From Corylus avellana (taxonomy: Eukaryota > Streptophyta > Magnoliopsida > Fagales > Betulaceae): a DNA stretch of 64,000 nucleotides. How positions within the stretch are numbered: the first letter of the stretch is position 1; every line of letters starts with the position of its first letter. The position numbers were made by a program, and so were the translations under genes. Under the pieces are notes generated by a model. It ran no database searches and had not been told where the DNA came from. It was given only the letters and a program-made list of their open reading frames with translations. The stretch spans positions 248,001 to 312,000 of the forward strand of contig NC_081549.1 of the NCBI RefSeq assembly GCF_901000735.1, given 5' to 3'. Shown piece after piece: positions 44,398-54,835 of this stretch.

Positions 44398-47300
44398 ATG
44401 CCTATGGCCTCACGAGATGCAAAGAGAGATGAAATAGTTGGTCATCTCAAGGATGAAAAAGTGAAAAGAATTTTTCTCACAGGGGATGCTGGAGTAGGGA
44501 AAACATGGATTGCAAATAAGATAAGTGAATTATGTGTTGGCAGCGAGGGGCTATCTTACATGACCCTTTGGGTGCATTTGAATCAGCGAGGAGATTATAG
44601 CAACACTGATCTTCTTCGCAGGTATCTTTATGAGATTATTGACCGTGAGTTGACGTCCCTAATTCTCACTGCTGATCAGAAGTCGTCGGATGATATTGTT
44701 AGTACGGAGGAGGAGCCAAAGGAGGAAAGCCTGGATAGCTTGAAAGACAAGATATCCACTAAGCTTGCTGCAAAGATAGCTGCAGTGCCTGGTGAAAAGA
44801 AGTTTCTTCTCGTAATTCTGGATGGTGTTCCTGACACTATGGATGAAGCTATAATCATGAAAGAAATAGAAGCCCTTCGTAAACAGAATGTGGACATGGG
44901 AACTTTGTTCAAGAAGGTTTTAGTCACCCGAAGATCAAAAGAGCTGATGAGCAAGGAAGTAGGCGAGACCAAGGAGATGATCGTGAAAAAGGCCAACGAC
45001 ACCAAACCCCCGTCTGATGAACAGGATCAAAAGCAGCCTAACCAGAGTACTGATAGTGCCAGAGAAAGCAATCGCTTGTCTGATGAAGAGCGTAAAGTGA
45101 TCGAGATCAAACCCTTGTCTGATGAAGAGGGTTTGGCGCTTTTCCGAGACAAAGTCACTGAAAAGGTGGTTAAGCAGATTACGGATTTTGAAAAACATGC
45201 CAAAGATATTATCAGAAAGAGCAAGGGTCTCCCAGCTGCGATCATTGTGATAGCAGAAGCATTGAAATGCATTGCGGAGTGCGATTCCAGGAGTCCGACA
45301 TTGGAAGATGCTCTGAAAAAAGCAGCCACCCGCCTGGAGAAGCCCGACGGCTCTTGGCATAGCCCGCGCTTCTTTCAGAAACCTGGCAGAGTTCATTACA
45401 ACGAGCTCATAGCTTGCTGGATATTGGAAGGAAATATTGTAGGTGCCGTTGACGGTGTGGTCCGTGTGGAGGAGGCATATAACGTCGGACATAGTGTTCT
45501 GATGAAGCTCGTAGATCGCCAGATGCTGAAAATGCATGATGATAACACAATTTCCATGGAAGAGTTGGCATTTACAGTTCCTGATTGTCTTGGGGATGGA
45601 AACGAAGGGGGGGCGGCAGCGCCACCATCGACTGATCTGCGATGGGATAATAATGTGTTCGAGAAAGACGGTTGGTACAAAGGGGCGACATCGAGTCTGC
45701 GATGGGCTGATGTGTTTGAGCAATTAGGCGATTGGCGAGGTGGGCGGGATGGATCGAGTCTGGGATTGGCTAGCGTGCTTGAGGATGGCGATTGGCAGGG
45801 GTTCAGGAGAATCACACAGATGGGTGGCATGATAAAAACAACGACCAGTAGCCCTGAGAGATGGGACAAAGTATACACGCTACTCATTGATGGAAGACGT
45901 CTCTACAGAGAAGTTGTGGATAAATTCTTTGAGCCAATGAAGCGACTCCAGGTTCTTGCCATTTTTAATCCTACATTCAAATCACTTCCCAAAAGCATGT
46001 CTGAAATGGGCGAGCTTCGTCTGCTCGTGCTCAGAGGATGTGATCCGTTGGAGAACATTGATCCCATCAAAGACCTCGAGTCATTAACGGTTCTGGAGAT
46101 ATCTGGTGCTGCCTCCTTGAAGGATATTCCGGGTGATCTTTTCCAGAAATTGAGTCAACTTCGAAGCCTCAAAATCTGTGCACCCCAGATAAAAGAGCTG
46201 CCTCCTATCTCCCACATGACTGAACTCCGTTGGCTCATCCTAAGCGACTGCTCAAGCTTGCAAAGTCTGCCAAAAATAAGGAAACTTACAAAGCTCCAGA
46301 TTGTTGATCTCTCTGGCGCTTCCGAATTGGCAAAATTGGAAGGCAGAGCCTGGAAATCACTTGAGAATCTCCGAAGGCTTGACGTCTCCCGAACCAAGAT
46401 TTCCCGCTTGCCAATCCTCGGCACACTTACAAATCTTACTACACTCGCATTAAGCCGCTGTGATCACTTAGCGAGACTGCCCAAACTAGTTGGCTTGTCC
46501 AACCTCCAAATTCTGGATCTTTCGGGTGCTTTGATGCTAAAGGAAATCCCAGACGAATCCTTGCAAAATAAGGCAAGCCTCAAGATCCTAGATCTCTCTC
46601 AAACTGCCATCCCTCTTTTTCCTTCCAATTTAGCCAGCCTCTCTCATCTTGAGTTGCTTGATCTTTCTGGTGCCACTAAGTTGGTGAAACTGGAAAACAA
46701 AACCTTCGAAAAGCTGAGTTGCCTCCGTCATCTTGACCTCTCCAAAACCAATATTGAAAATCTGCCTTCACTTTCCAAGCTTGATAACCTCGAAGTTCTT
46801 AATCTTTCTGGTTGTAGTGCTTTGACAAAAATAGGAGATCAATCTTTTGATCACATGACTCGCCTTCAGCGCCTCCAACTCTCTGAAACTAACATTGAAT
46901 CCCTGCCGTCGCTTTCCAAACATGTCAACCTCCGTCAGCTCTTGCTAAGAAGCTGTACCCACCTAAAACAACTTCCATCTCTGGAATCTCTGTCGAAACT
47001 CGAGGAGCTCGATTTATCTGGTGCACACCTTCTGAAAGGAAATACTGCTGACTTCTTGAAGAATATGAACAGCCTTCAGCTTCTCAACCTATCAGGGACG
47101 GGTCTCAAGTTACCTCATCCCCTCTCCAATCTCACCAACCTCACCCAGCTTTCCCTTGGAGGTTGTGAACTCTCAGAATCGAAGCCAAATTTTGATGGAC
47201 ATACAAAGCTGGAAGTTCTGGATCTTTCGAAGACACAGATTACTTCTATACCATCCCTTGGAAATCTTACCAGTCTCCGGGAGCTTAAGTTAAGAGGGTG

Positions 47301-48384
47301 TTCGGGCGTAACGGAGCTGCCACGTCTAAAATCGCTGATCCATTTGGAGGTTCTTGATCTGTGGGGGATCGGAATCAAAGAATTTCCCTATGAGATCTCA
47401 GAATTGACTCGTTTAAAGCACGTTGATCTGCCAGACATGACGGGTGTTGAAAAGGTTGAGTGGGGTAGGATGAGTCGCCTGCCGGAGGAGATAAACTGGG
47501 TTGAGTGCGGCATCCTCAAGCACTGTAAAAAAGGGCCTTGCATATCTATGAGTGCTACCGAACTTTCTGGAATTCTCAAGGACCAAGCGAATCTCGACAA
47601 ATTTCACATCTCTGTGTCCGCCCCTCTTAAGGAGGAAGGTGGTGCTAGAGATATCGATTGGCACAGAATTGACCCTTCCTTGAGAAATATCTACCTGCAG
47701 AAGTTTTCTGTTCCTGAGGATCATGGAGGGTTTCTGGAAATTGTTGGATTCGATAGATTTCCTGATGGTATCGAGGGTGGCATCGTAAAAGCAGAGTACA
47801 TTGCTTTGATTCGCAACAAGTTCATGAAATCCTTGTCAGACTTGGCTGCGAAGGCAATTAACGAGGGCGCGAGCGTGACGGCAATGAAAGGCTGCACGCT
47901 GGAGAAGTGCACCGAAATGGAGACCATTTTTGGCGGAGAAGAGAGAGAAGTGAAAATGAGGGGAAATCTAGAGACTCTGAGGGCGTCAAACCTTCCAAAG
48001 TTGAAGAGTGTCGTCTCCACTGGGAAGGAGAAAGTTGGAGGGTTTGAAAAACTTAAAGAGTTATATCTGGATTGTTGCCCATTGCTTCGATTTGTTTTTC
48101 ATTCAATATCCCAGGTGCCAGAAAATCTAGAAATCCTAGAAATCAAATGGTGTGATAAATTGGAGAGTCTGTTTAGTCCTGAAGCACCGGCAGAAGGTAA
48201 ACTGCAGACATTGAAGAAACTGCATCTGTTGGAACTGCCAGAGTTAAGTAGCATTGGAGTGCCTAGGTCGACTACATTTCCATCTTTGGAATTAGTCAAA
48301 TTCAGGAAATGCCCCAAGTTGATGAACAACTTAAAGGAACTTCAAGAATGCGGAGGAGGATTCAAAATTGAAGAGTATAATTGA
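44398..48384 (+). CDS. NB-LRR-like disease resistance protein, copy 1
   Basis: Single coding exon, 1328 residues. Such proteins are intracellular immune receptors with an ATP/ADP-switched NB-ARC module. In order: P-loop GDAGVGKT at residues 29-36; kinase-2 FLLVILDGVPD at about 137; RNBS-B KVLVTRRS at about 172; a charged insertion (about 185-235); IKPLSDEEGLALFRDKV; GLPAA at about 277; winged helix ELIACWILEGNI; MHD in MLKMHDD at about 379; a Trp-containing triple repeat (412-471); roughly 20 LRRs (about 515-1020) with LDLSG and LPSLS phrases; and a C-terminal part with NLEILEIKWCDKLESLFSP. No CC, TIR or RPW8 domain precedes the P-loop. It resembles the At4g19050-like group from memory. The start ATG follows a conserved splice acceptor; a nearby second ATG (MASRD) aligns with the start of copy 2. 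Confidence 0.92.
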   Translation: MPMASRDAKRDEIVGHLKDEKVKRIFLTGDAGVGKTWIANKISELCVGSEGLSYMTLWVHLNQRGDYSNTDLLRRYLYEIIDRELTSLILTADQKSSDDIVSTEEEPKEESLDSLKDKISTKLAAKIAAVPGEKKFLLVILDGVPDTMDEAIIMKEIEALRKQNVDMGTLFKKVLVTRRSKELMSKEVGETKEMIVKKANDTKPPSDEQDQKQPNQSTDSARESNRLSDEERKVIEIKPLSDEEGLALFRDKVTEKVVKQITDFEKHAKDIIRKSKGLPAAIIVIAEALKCIAECDSRSPTLEDALKKAATRLEKPDGSWHSPRFFQKPGRVHYNELIACWILEGNIVGAVDGVVRVEEAYNVGHSVLMKLVDRQMLKMHDDNTISMEELAFTVPDCLGDGNEGGAAAPPSTDLRWDNNVFEKDGWYKGATSSLRWADVFEQLGDWRGGRDGSSLGLASVLEDGDWQGFRRITQMGGMIKTTTSSPERWDKVYTLLIDGRRLYREVVDKFFEPMKRLQVLAIFNPTFKSLPKSMSEMGELRLLVLRGCDPLENIDPIKDLESLTVLEISGAASLKDIPGDLFQKLSQLRSLKICAPQIKELPPISHMTELRWLILSDCSSLQSLPKIRKLTKLQIVDLSGASELAKLEGRAWKSLENLRRLDVSRTKISRLPILGTLTNLTTLALSRCDHLARLPKLVGLSNLQILDLSGALMLKEIPDESLQNKASLKILDLSQTAIPLFPSNLASLSHLELLDLSGATKLVKLENKTFEKLSCLRHLDLSKTNIENLPSLSKLDNLEVLNLSGCSALTKIGDQSFDHMTRLQRLQLSETNIESLPSLSKHVNLRQLLLRSCTHLKQLPSLESLSKLEELDLSGAHLLKGNTADFLKNMNSLQLLNLSGTGLKLPHPLSNLTNLTQLSLGGCELSESKPNFDGHTKLEVLDLSKTQITSIPSLGNLTSLRELKLRGCSGVTELPRLKSLIHLEVLDLWGIGIKEFPYEISELTRLKHVDLPDMTGVEKVEWGRMSRLPEEINWVECGILKHCKKGPCISMSATELSGILKDQANLDKFHISVSAPLKEEGGARDIDWHRIDPSLRNIYLQKFSVPEDHGGFLEIVGFDRFPDGIEGGIVKAEYIALIRNKFMKSLSDLAAKAINEGASVTAMKGCTLEKCTEMETIFGGEEREVKMRGNLETLRASNLPKLKSVVSTGKEKVGGFEKLKELYLDCCPLLRFVFHSISQVPENLEILEIKWCDKLESLFSPEAPAEGKLQTLKKLHLLELPELSSIGVPRSTTFPSLELVKFRKCPKLMNNLKELQECGGGFKIEEYN
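45631..45812 (+). repeat. Trp-containing triple repeat in NB-LRR copy 1
   Basis: Three in-frame repeats of 20-21 residues: TDLRWDNNVFEKDGWYKGA, SSLRWADVFEQLGDWRGGR and SSLGLASVLEDGDWQGFRR. The DNA also repeats (TCTGCGATGGG twice, TCTGGGATTGG once) with starts about 60 and 63 bases apart. Just before them copy 1 has a 12-residue Gly/Ala/Pro insertion not in copy 2. Confidence 0.8.
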
Positions 48385-48766
48385 TCGAGGTTGACTGCTT
48401 CCATCTCTATTCTCTACAGATTTCAGTCACTTCAGGTTATATATATATATATGCCATCTCGGATTACTGGGAGTATGTGTGTTTGAGACTTTGAGTGTTT
48501 GTTTGGAAGTCTTTTTTTTTTTTTGGTGTGAAATAAGTTGTGAGGTGAGAAGAATGGTTGTGTGTGTGTGTGTGTGTGTGTTTGAGTCGTCAAATAAGGT
48601 GTTACTCCAAATCCTCTATTTATGTCGGTTTGTAAGCTCTATATATGTCGGTTTGTAAACTCTATTAATTAAGCCAAGTCTTGGAATAAAGTTTGTCATT
48701 TACTAAATCAAGCTTTATTTATACGTACACTAAACTGTATTCTCTGTCATATCCCTGCCAAGCTTT

Positions 48767-48807
<41 letters not shown>

Positions 48808-49812
48808 ATTTTTTTTTTCCCAATTGTCCACATTAATAATATTGTTTCTATGTATTCAACTTGATACGATCAAGTCTCTTGACACGCAACCTCACGTTTA
48901 TTAAAGATATGTACTTGTAAATAAACAATTGTTTGATTTAATTGGAAGATTTTGTACAAAGAAGATGAAAAAATTAACGAATAGCGACAAATTTTATCTC
49001 TCTCTCTTTAGTTGATCTTCAGTAGCGAAGAGAATTTCTAGAGCAAAGTTAAAAGAAAATTGCTTCTTTGTATTCTGGTGTATATTTTGCTAAGTGAATT
49101 AGCATGCTCCATCCATCATTGATGTTTTTTTTTTTTTTTTTCTTTTTAATTAATAGTGGATGGAGCATCTAGTAAGAAACCATGGTACCAAAGATTTTTG
49201 TTTAGAGACCTATCTTAGTCTCATAAAACGCAACACCACCTCATCACTTATAGAGGTAACATCCATCAAGAATGCTTGCAAAGTACACTTCGTCCCAATA
49301 AATAGGAATTATTTAAACTTTTTATTTTTATTTTTAGTAAGATCATGTGTATTAGCTTGAATGTGACCTCGGGGGACAAGGTCCTTTTAAGGGGAGGAAT
49401 GATAGGTATACGACTAAGATGATATAAGTTTAGTAGTTGAGTTTGAATAGAAACTATAATCCTAATTTTAAATAACCTAATCCCAATGATCATTGGGATT
49501 AGGTTATTTAAAATTAGGATTATAGTTTATTTCAAATATTTGAAATCTTATCGCATAAGTTGAGTTAGTAGGATTTATTTATTTCCTTTTAATTAAGGGT
49601 GAAGTCTTATGATCTAATTTCCCACCCGACTACCCGAATAAGTAGAAAAAGTCTTTCATCCAAACAATGCCCTCAAGTATAGGGTGGGTCGCGCGTTCCC
49701 ATCACTTAACCCTTAATTAATTAATTAATTACGACGGTAAAAGATTACTGATAACCAAAGACAATGCTAATTAAAGCAGAATGCTAAGTTTCTTTATTGA
49801 AGATTCTTTTAG
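48385..49812. other. 3' flank of NB-LRR copy 1
   Basis: Contains the 3'UTR, a TG run at about 48,557-48,580 and a TA run at about 48,773-48,800. The region from 49,160 to 49,812 is shared with 62,760-63,420. No gene was recognised. Confidence 0.5.
49451..49528. repeat. Perfect 78-bp palindrome (39-bp arms, no spacer)
   Basis: The left arm 49,451-49,489 (starting AAACTATAATCC) is the exact reverse complement of the right arm 49,490-49,528 (ending GGATTATAGTTT). The matching place in unit 2 (about 63,085-63,135) has a single right-arm-like sequence with a small indel. Confidence 0.95.
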
Positions 49813-50045
49813 TTTTTTTTTTGTAACAAACTGAATTTCATTAAAACATAAGAAAGTTACAGGATAGACACATTAAGCTAAGCAACTTAGACAGATTAAC
49901 CCAATCCAACCAGACTATAAACTCCTCAAAGAAGGTGCAGATAGAAAGCATCTGCGAATGCAGCCCGAGAAAACCCTTGCCGCGGCGCAGTCTGATGGAC
50001 AAAACCATCGGGAGTACGAAAACTCCATAGAAGCATCAGACTTTC
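49813..50045 (-). mobile_element. 3' end of a LINE-type retroelement, cut by the assembly gap
   Basis: Read on the minus strand the sequence runs from the gap through GC-rich DNA to TTAATGAAATTCAGTTTGTT followed by an A run (the T run at 49,813-49,822). This is the usual look of a plant LINE tail. It interrupts the shared flank just after GATTCTTTTAG. The body is lost in the gap. Confidence 0.5.
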
Positions 50046-50145
50046 NNNNNNNNNNNNNNNNNNNNNNNNNNNNNNNNNNNNNNNNNNNNNNNNNNNNNNN
50101 NNNNNNNNNNNNNNNNNNNNNNNNNNNNNNNNNNNNNNNNNNNNN
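50046..50145. other. Assembly gap of 100 N
   Basis: Exactly 100 N, the convention for a gap of unknown size. It lies between the two duplication units, where repeats hinder assembly. Confidence 0.98.
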
Positions 50146-51200
50146 TTTTATACTATATATTTTTCTTTATAGGGACACATGTCACAATATTATTGATGCT
50201 CGTCATACATTCTCTCTATGGAGTGGGAGACGAGATTTGGGTGGTTTCTAGTGACATTAGCTCCGCATCTATCACCTCAATGGTCAACGACGGTGGTGGT
50301 GCTAGTGACTTCGACGACAATGGTGCATGGTTGAGGTTAGGCATGGAGGTGGAAGAGTGATGTGGCTTAAGGTTGAGGGGATTCAATGTGGTTGGATTAA
50401 ACTGTTTTTCAATGGTTTGGGTCCTTAAATTTCATTTAGTTGATGTGACAAAATCTAAGTCACAAATCAAAGAAAATGAGAGCTAATTCAATTGGAATTG
50501 GAGGTGAGTAGCTCCTCTTTTCTTTAAAGGCTTATTGAGGGCAAATAAAAATGACTGTAAAGTAATAATTTATAAAATCATTAGCACATTGACATAGAAA
50601 CAGACTCAAGCATCTGATGATTATGAGCAACTTTAATAAATTGAAAATTTAGAATGTTTTAGATCAGTTTTTGGTATGTCCTGATAGGCAATTAGCTACT
50701 TGCAAATTAAAATAGAGAAATCATCACTGGATCTGCCCATCCTTGAGAGAACTGAAAACATTCTGAGCTTAAGTTAGCATATGATGTTTTGAGTGAATTT
50801 AAGAAATAAGCTAAGATTTCTGAGAGACCTATAGTGCCACTTTTACATGGTACTTTGTTCTCTCTTTTACAATATTTTTATAGCTGTTTCACGTTTTAAC
50901 CTAGAGTATCATGAATATCTGGATGTATATCCCACTTTATAGGAGATTCTAATGGATGTAGTTATTATCCACGTAGTGATTTATTTGAGTAGGGTTGCTT
51001 TAGTGAGATCCATGATGGATTTTATCGGCAACATAAAATAACTAATTAGTAGCATAGTTTTCGACATTACTCTAGTAAGAATCAAATGTATACAATGTGT
51101 TAAAAATAAATTTTTTGATTAAGATAGGTGAAGTAAATTATCCAATGAGGCTTGGTTCCTCATGGAGAGCTAGCTAGCGCAACCCAATGGCTCACCCTCC

Positions 51201-51440
51201 TCACCTTTTTTGATGAATAAGCAATTTATAAACACCCAAACACAAAAACAAAAACTCTTCAACAAATATTTCAGCTCCTGCAATTCTGCAAAGATCAAGA
51301 TAGATTCTCAACATTTCTTTTAAATCTTCCTCATCTTCCCTTACGGCCTCTACTCCTCCAACCCCAAGTCCCTCAAACTCATCTCCCCCTTCCTCTTCCG
51401 CTACTTCCACCGCACTTGCATCTACCCACTTCGTCTCCAT
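51201..51440 (-). pseudogene. Small acidic frame, 79 aa, open in unit 2 only
   Basis: From ATG at 51,440 the frame reads METKWVDASAVEVAEEEGG and later LKEMLRIYLDLCRIAG. In unit 1 the same stretch has a 4-base GATC insertion (36,971-36,974) that shifts the frame. The product is not recognised. It may be a fragment of an older gene. Confidence 0.3.
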
Positions 51441-51611
51441 CGCAACATGGTTTTGCTGAGAGTGAGAGGCGAGAGATGGGGAAAGCTGATGGTTTTGTTG
51501 TGAGAGAGAGACGAGAGATGGAGAAGAAAAGGAAAGAATAAAAAACAATAAAAATAAAATTTAATTAAAGTAGAGAGTTAAAACAAATATTAATATCTAG
51601 AGTACACATTC

Positions 51612-53336
51612 CTATATAACGTGTTTGCCGAACCTAGCGTACACATTTGGCCGATGCGGCGGCAAAAAATCGCGGATGTTTCTACGCGTACTCGTGCTTG
51701 TTTCCTCAACTCGATCTCTAGCATAACATGTCATGTGGCCAATAAATTTGCATTCAGTACATTCAACAGCTATGCCATTGAAATGCTTGCGGCATGCATC
51801 ACACGGAGGGGAGTGCTCTGTCTTTCGAACAAAAGCTATAGGATGCTTATGATCTGTATTTAGCAGAGCTCTTCCAAATTTGATATATGGATATTTTCCT
51901 AATACACATTCAGGATGAGCAGGAAAGTCGCACACTGTACAATAATAGAACCAATGGTTAGGTTCTCTTTTTCCTTCACAAATCAAGCAATAATATTCTT
52001 TGAAACAATCTTCAGCAGTAGAAGTGAGTTTGAGGAGATGTGTATCGTATTCATGCCGAGCTACGAGTGGAAGAGTTGCACATTCAAAACCCAAGGCAAA
52101 CTCGCATTCAGTGCACACAAATACACATGGGGATCTATACTCACTATCACAAGCATAGCATTTTTCTTCAGAACTTATGGCAAGGTAGAGCAGGTGTTGG
52201 TGACCTTCATGATTAAAGATCTCTGGGATTGAAAAACATTGAATGTCAAGGCTGTAATTAGGACACTCATTACATATGTAGACGAAGCCATGACGAAGAT
52301 GGTTACAAGCATCGCAATAGAAGACATCCTCATATGGGAGGAGGGTGAGCGGGTGTTCATGAAGTGGGTGTCTCTCAATCTTTGTGGCTAGTTTAGCACA
52401 TCTTTCATGGAGAAAGAAGTTACAACTCAAACAGCTGTAAAATGGGACTGAGATTAATTGCATACACCCCTCACAAAGCTTATCATCCTCAAGCTTCTTC
52501 TCTTCACTAAGGATTAAGTTATGTTGATCATGACTAAAATGTTTGATCATCTTCTGAGACTGAGCTGTTTCGTCCTGTACTGCTTTGACCAAATCAGCTA
52601 ATTGATGCGTTTTGTTCCTCCTGGTAATGGTCAGGCCTCTCTTGTTATGGATTCGATGTCCAAGAAAACTTGGACAGTTCAAGTGAACAATGTAGCTACA
52701 TTTTTGACAATAATAAATTGCATACTTTGTATTAACCTTTTTGTAGCAGAGTCTACAGAATACCTTGCTTGAACCCGTGTCTTGATCATGGAGAGAATAG
52801 GTGAGAGTGAGGAGGTGGTCATGTGCACTAATATGGATAGTGCGTTGAAATAGAGCACATTTGTGGTGAATTAAGAGCTGACAGATGGTACATAGGTAGG
52901 CAATGTCCTTGCCTTCCTCACCGCAGACTTTGCAAGTGAACTGGATATTCTCCAAGATGGGGATGAATGCGTGTTGATGACAATCGTTGGTAGTAATTTT
53001 CCAGCGAGAAGCACATTTGATGTCGAGGTCGAAATCACACCCATCGCATCGATAAAAGAAGCATCCGGTACAATTTTTACGACAAGCATCACAATAATTC
53101 TTTTTCTCTGGCGCTTTTAGAATGAGGGTGTGATTTGGGTGCAGGCGGTGTTGTATCTCACGGGGGAGCTCGATACATGATTTGTTGAGAAAGAAGTTGC
53201 ATTCGGAACATTTGTAGCCTGGACCCGATATTGGTTCCTCACATCCCGAGCAAACTACTTCTTTCTTATCTTTTTCATTTTTCAGCTCTTCTGCAAAGAT
53301 CAAGGGATGCTTATGGCTGAAATGGTTGACCGCCAT
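51612..53336 (-). CDS. DC1 domain (Cys/His-rich C1-like) protein, copy 2
   Basis: Single exon, 574 residues, about 95 percent identical by eye to copy 1, with all the Cys/His module signatures kept. The first half starts AVNHFSHKHPLIF and the second half HFSHDQHNLIL. Most differences are single substitutions (for example CRKNCTGCFFYRC against CENCSRYFFYRC, which keeps zinc-ligand spacing). The last 25 residues differ completely: this copy ends RPNVYARFGKHVI, copy 1 ends NPRNVYSRYSRY. The start ATG at 53,336 corresponds to that of copy 1. Divergent from NB-LRR copy 2, 4.8 kb away. Both copies look intact, so both may be functional. Confidence 0.9.
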   Translation of the reverse strand: MAVNHFSHKHPLIFAEELKNEKDKKEVVCSGCEEPISGPGYKCSECNFFLNKSCIELPREIQHRLHPNHTLILKAPEKKNYCDACRKNCTGCFFYRCDGCDFDLDIKCASRWKITTNDCHQHAFIPILENIQFTCKVCGEEGKDIAYLCTICQLLIHHKCALFQRTIHISAHDHLLTLTYSLHDQDTGSSKVFCRLCYKKVNTKYAIYYCQKCSYIVHLNCPSFLGHRIHNKRGLTITRRNKTHQLADLVKAVQDETAQSQKMIKHFSHDQHNLILSEEKKLEDDKLCEGCMQLISVPFYSCLSCNFFLHERCAKLATKIERHPLHEHPLTLLPYEDVFYCDACNHLRHGFVYICNECPNYSLDIQCFSIPEIFNHEGHQHLLYLAISSEEKCYACDSEYRSPCVFVCTECEFALGFECATLPLVARHEYDTHLLKLTSTAEDCFKEYYCLICEGKREPNHWFYYCTVCDFPAHPECVLGKYPYIKFGRALLNTDHKHPIAFVRKTEHSPPCDACRKHFNGIAVECTECKFIGHMTCYARDRVEETSTSTRRNIRDFLPPHRPNVYARFGKHVI

Positions 53337-53506
53337 CTCTCTCAAGATTTATCTCACACAATTGAGATTTGTGATTTTGGGGCAAAGTAATGATTCAATT
53401 CACTCAAAGAAAAATGGAGGCATGTAATCTTAATTATATAAATCCAGCCAGAGATGAAACTGATGAAGAAAGCAAAGAATTTGGAAAACTCACATGATAC
53501 GTCACC

Positions 53507-53743
53507 TGATAAATCACCATGTATGATTGTATTCTAAAAGGATAAACTTATAAAAATTAGTAAATTTTATCATTTAATTAATACTTTTAATACTCTGTTC
53601 ATGTAAAATAGTTGATAAATGACTAAGACAAAGTTCGAATTCATGATCTTTACTTTGATACCATATTAAATCAGTACTACTTATCATTAACACTTCAAGT
53701 TATAAGAAAGGATAACTTTAATAATTGAATCAATACTTTAACA
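53507..53743 (-). mobile_element. TRIM-like element, unit 2 counterpart of 39,145-39,366
   Basis: Bounded by TGATAAATCACC and AATCAATACTTTAACA, with TTTGATACCATATTAAAT at the primer-site position. Flanks TCACC and TCACA. It has the same place in the unit as the copy in unit 1. Confidence 0.6.
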
Positions 53744-54835
53744 TCACAAATCCTAACAATCAAGCATATTTCTTTCTTCTTGGGTTCTTTTTCTTTTTCT
53801 TTTCCTCTTTAGTGATTCTAATTCGATCTTTAGACTAAGTACTAGTGATGATTCTCTAATACTTTTTTACGCAAAGGATATTTCTTTCTTTTTTTTTGTT
53901 TTTTTTTACTTAATTGCATCGAAAGGCTTAGAACCCATCGGCTATCGATCTTTCCTAACCCCTGATCTTCTGGGTAAAGGACAAAAATTTGAATTAGGTT
54001 GCTTATGTAAGATGCGCTAATTTTAATATACAATTCCCGACCCAAAAATTATTCGATATAATTTATCATTTCTCTTAGGATGTTTTTCAATTTAAATTTC
54101 AATATAATTTCATAATAACATATTTCTTTGAGATATCCATGCTTATCATATATGCCCATGAGCCGCAACCCTACTAAACTAAAACTCTGAGTTGGGTAGA
54201 GCTGGCTCAATAAATTTTGAGGCTTAAGAATTAAGATAACGTACAACTAATTACAAGTACGTTTAAGTAGTGCCAATTAGGAGGGGGTTGGGGTGCTATT
54301 AATTCTTTTGTTATTTTATATAAATTGTAGGCATTTTAGAGAATTTGGCTGAAATCAGATTCCATCCCAATTATAAGAATTTGGTTATATATTCATGTAC
54401 ATGTGTACGCGTACGTTGTCATAAAACGAATGAATATATAGAAACGTACAGTTATTTCATTTCAGCTTCTTGTATTTTGGTAATACTCATTCCTATTCTC
54501 AGGTAATTATTATTTCAATGTACCAAATGTGTCCAAAATTTGTACATAGGAGAGCAAACGGAATGCAATTGCAAACAAAAGAAATAAGAACCGCAACACA
54601 AGGGATCAATTATAATTAAGGAATGCTCTAGACCTCAAATCTCTTTACAATTCTTTTATAACTTGCTGACATACATGTGTCATCATTTGATTCGAACAAT
54701 GTCAGCCATTTTTAACAAAATTTAACACCATGCATCTAATCACATGGTTGTAAGAGGGTCGTAAAAAAAAAAAAAAAAAAGTGTAGATCTAGCAATTTTT
54801 CATTAATTATACTAAGAAACTAAGCAATTTCCCAT

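Larger units (their letters stand above)
35816..49812. repeat. Tandem segmental duplication, unit 1
   Basis: From about 35,816 the sequence matches 50,146 onward: the noncoding flank, the DC1 gene, the intergenic TRIM and MITE copies, the NB-LRR promoter and gene, and the 3' flank up to GATTCTTTTAG at 49,802-49,812. Flanking DNA is highly similar with scattered indels. Unit 1 has extra insertions (hAT-like element, MITE left arm, palindrome). Confidence 0.9.

Noticed and set aside
44935..45723. Long minus-strand frames inside NB-LRR copy 1 (and the same in copy 2)
   Set aside because: Antisense shadows of the highly structured NB-LRR coding sequence.
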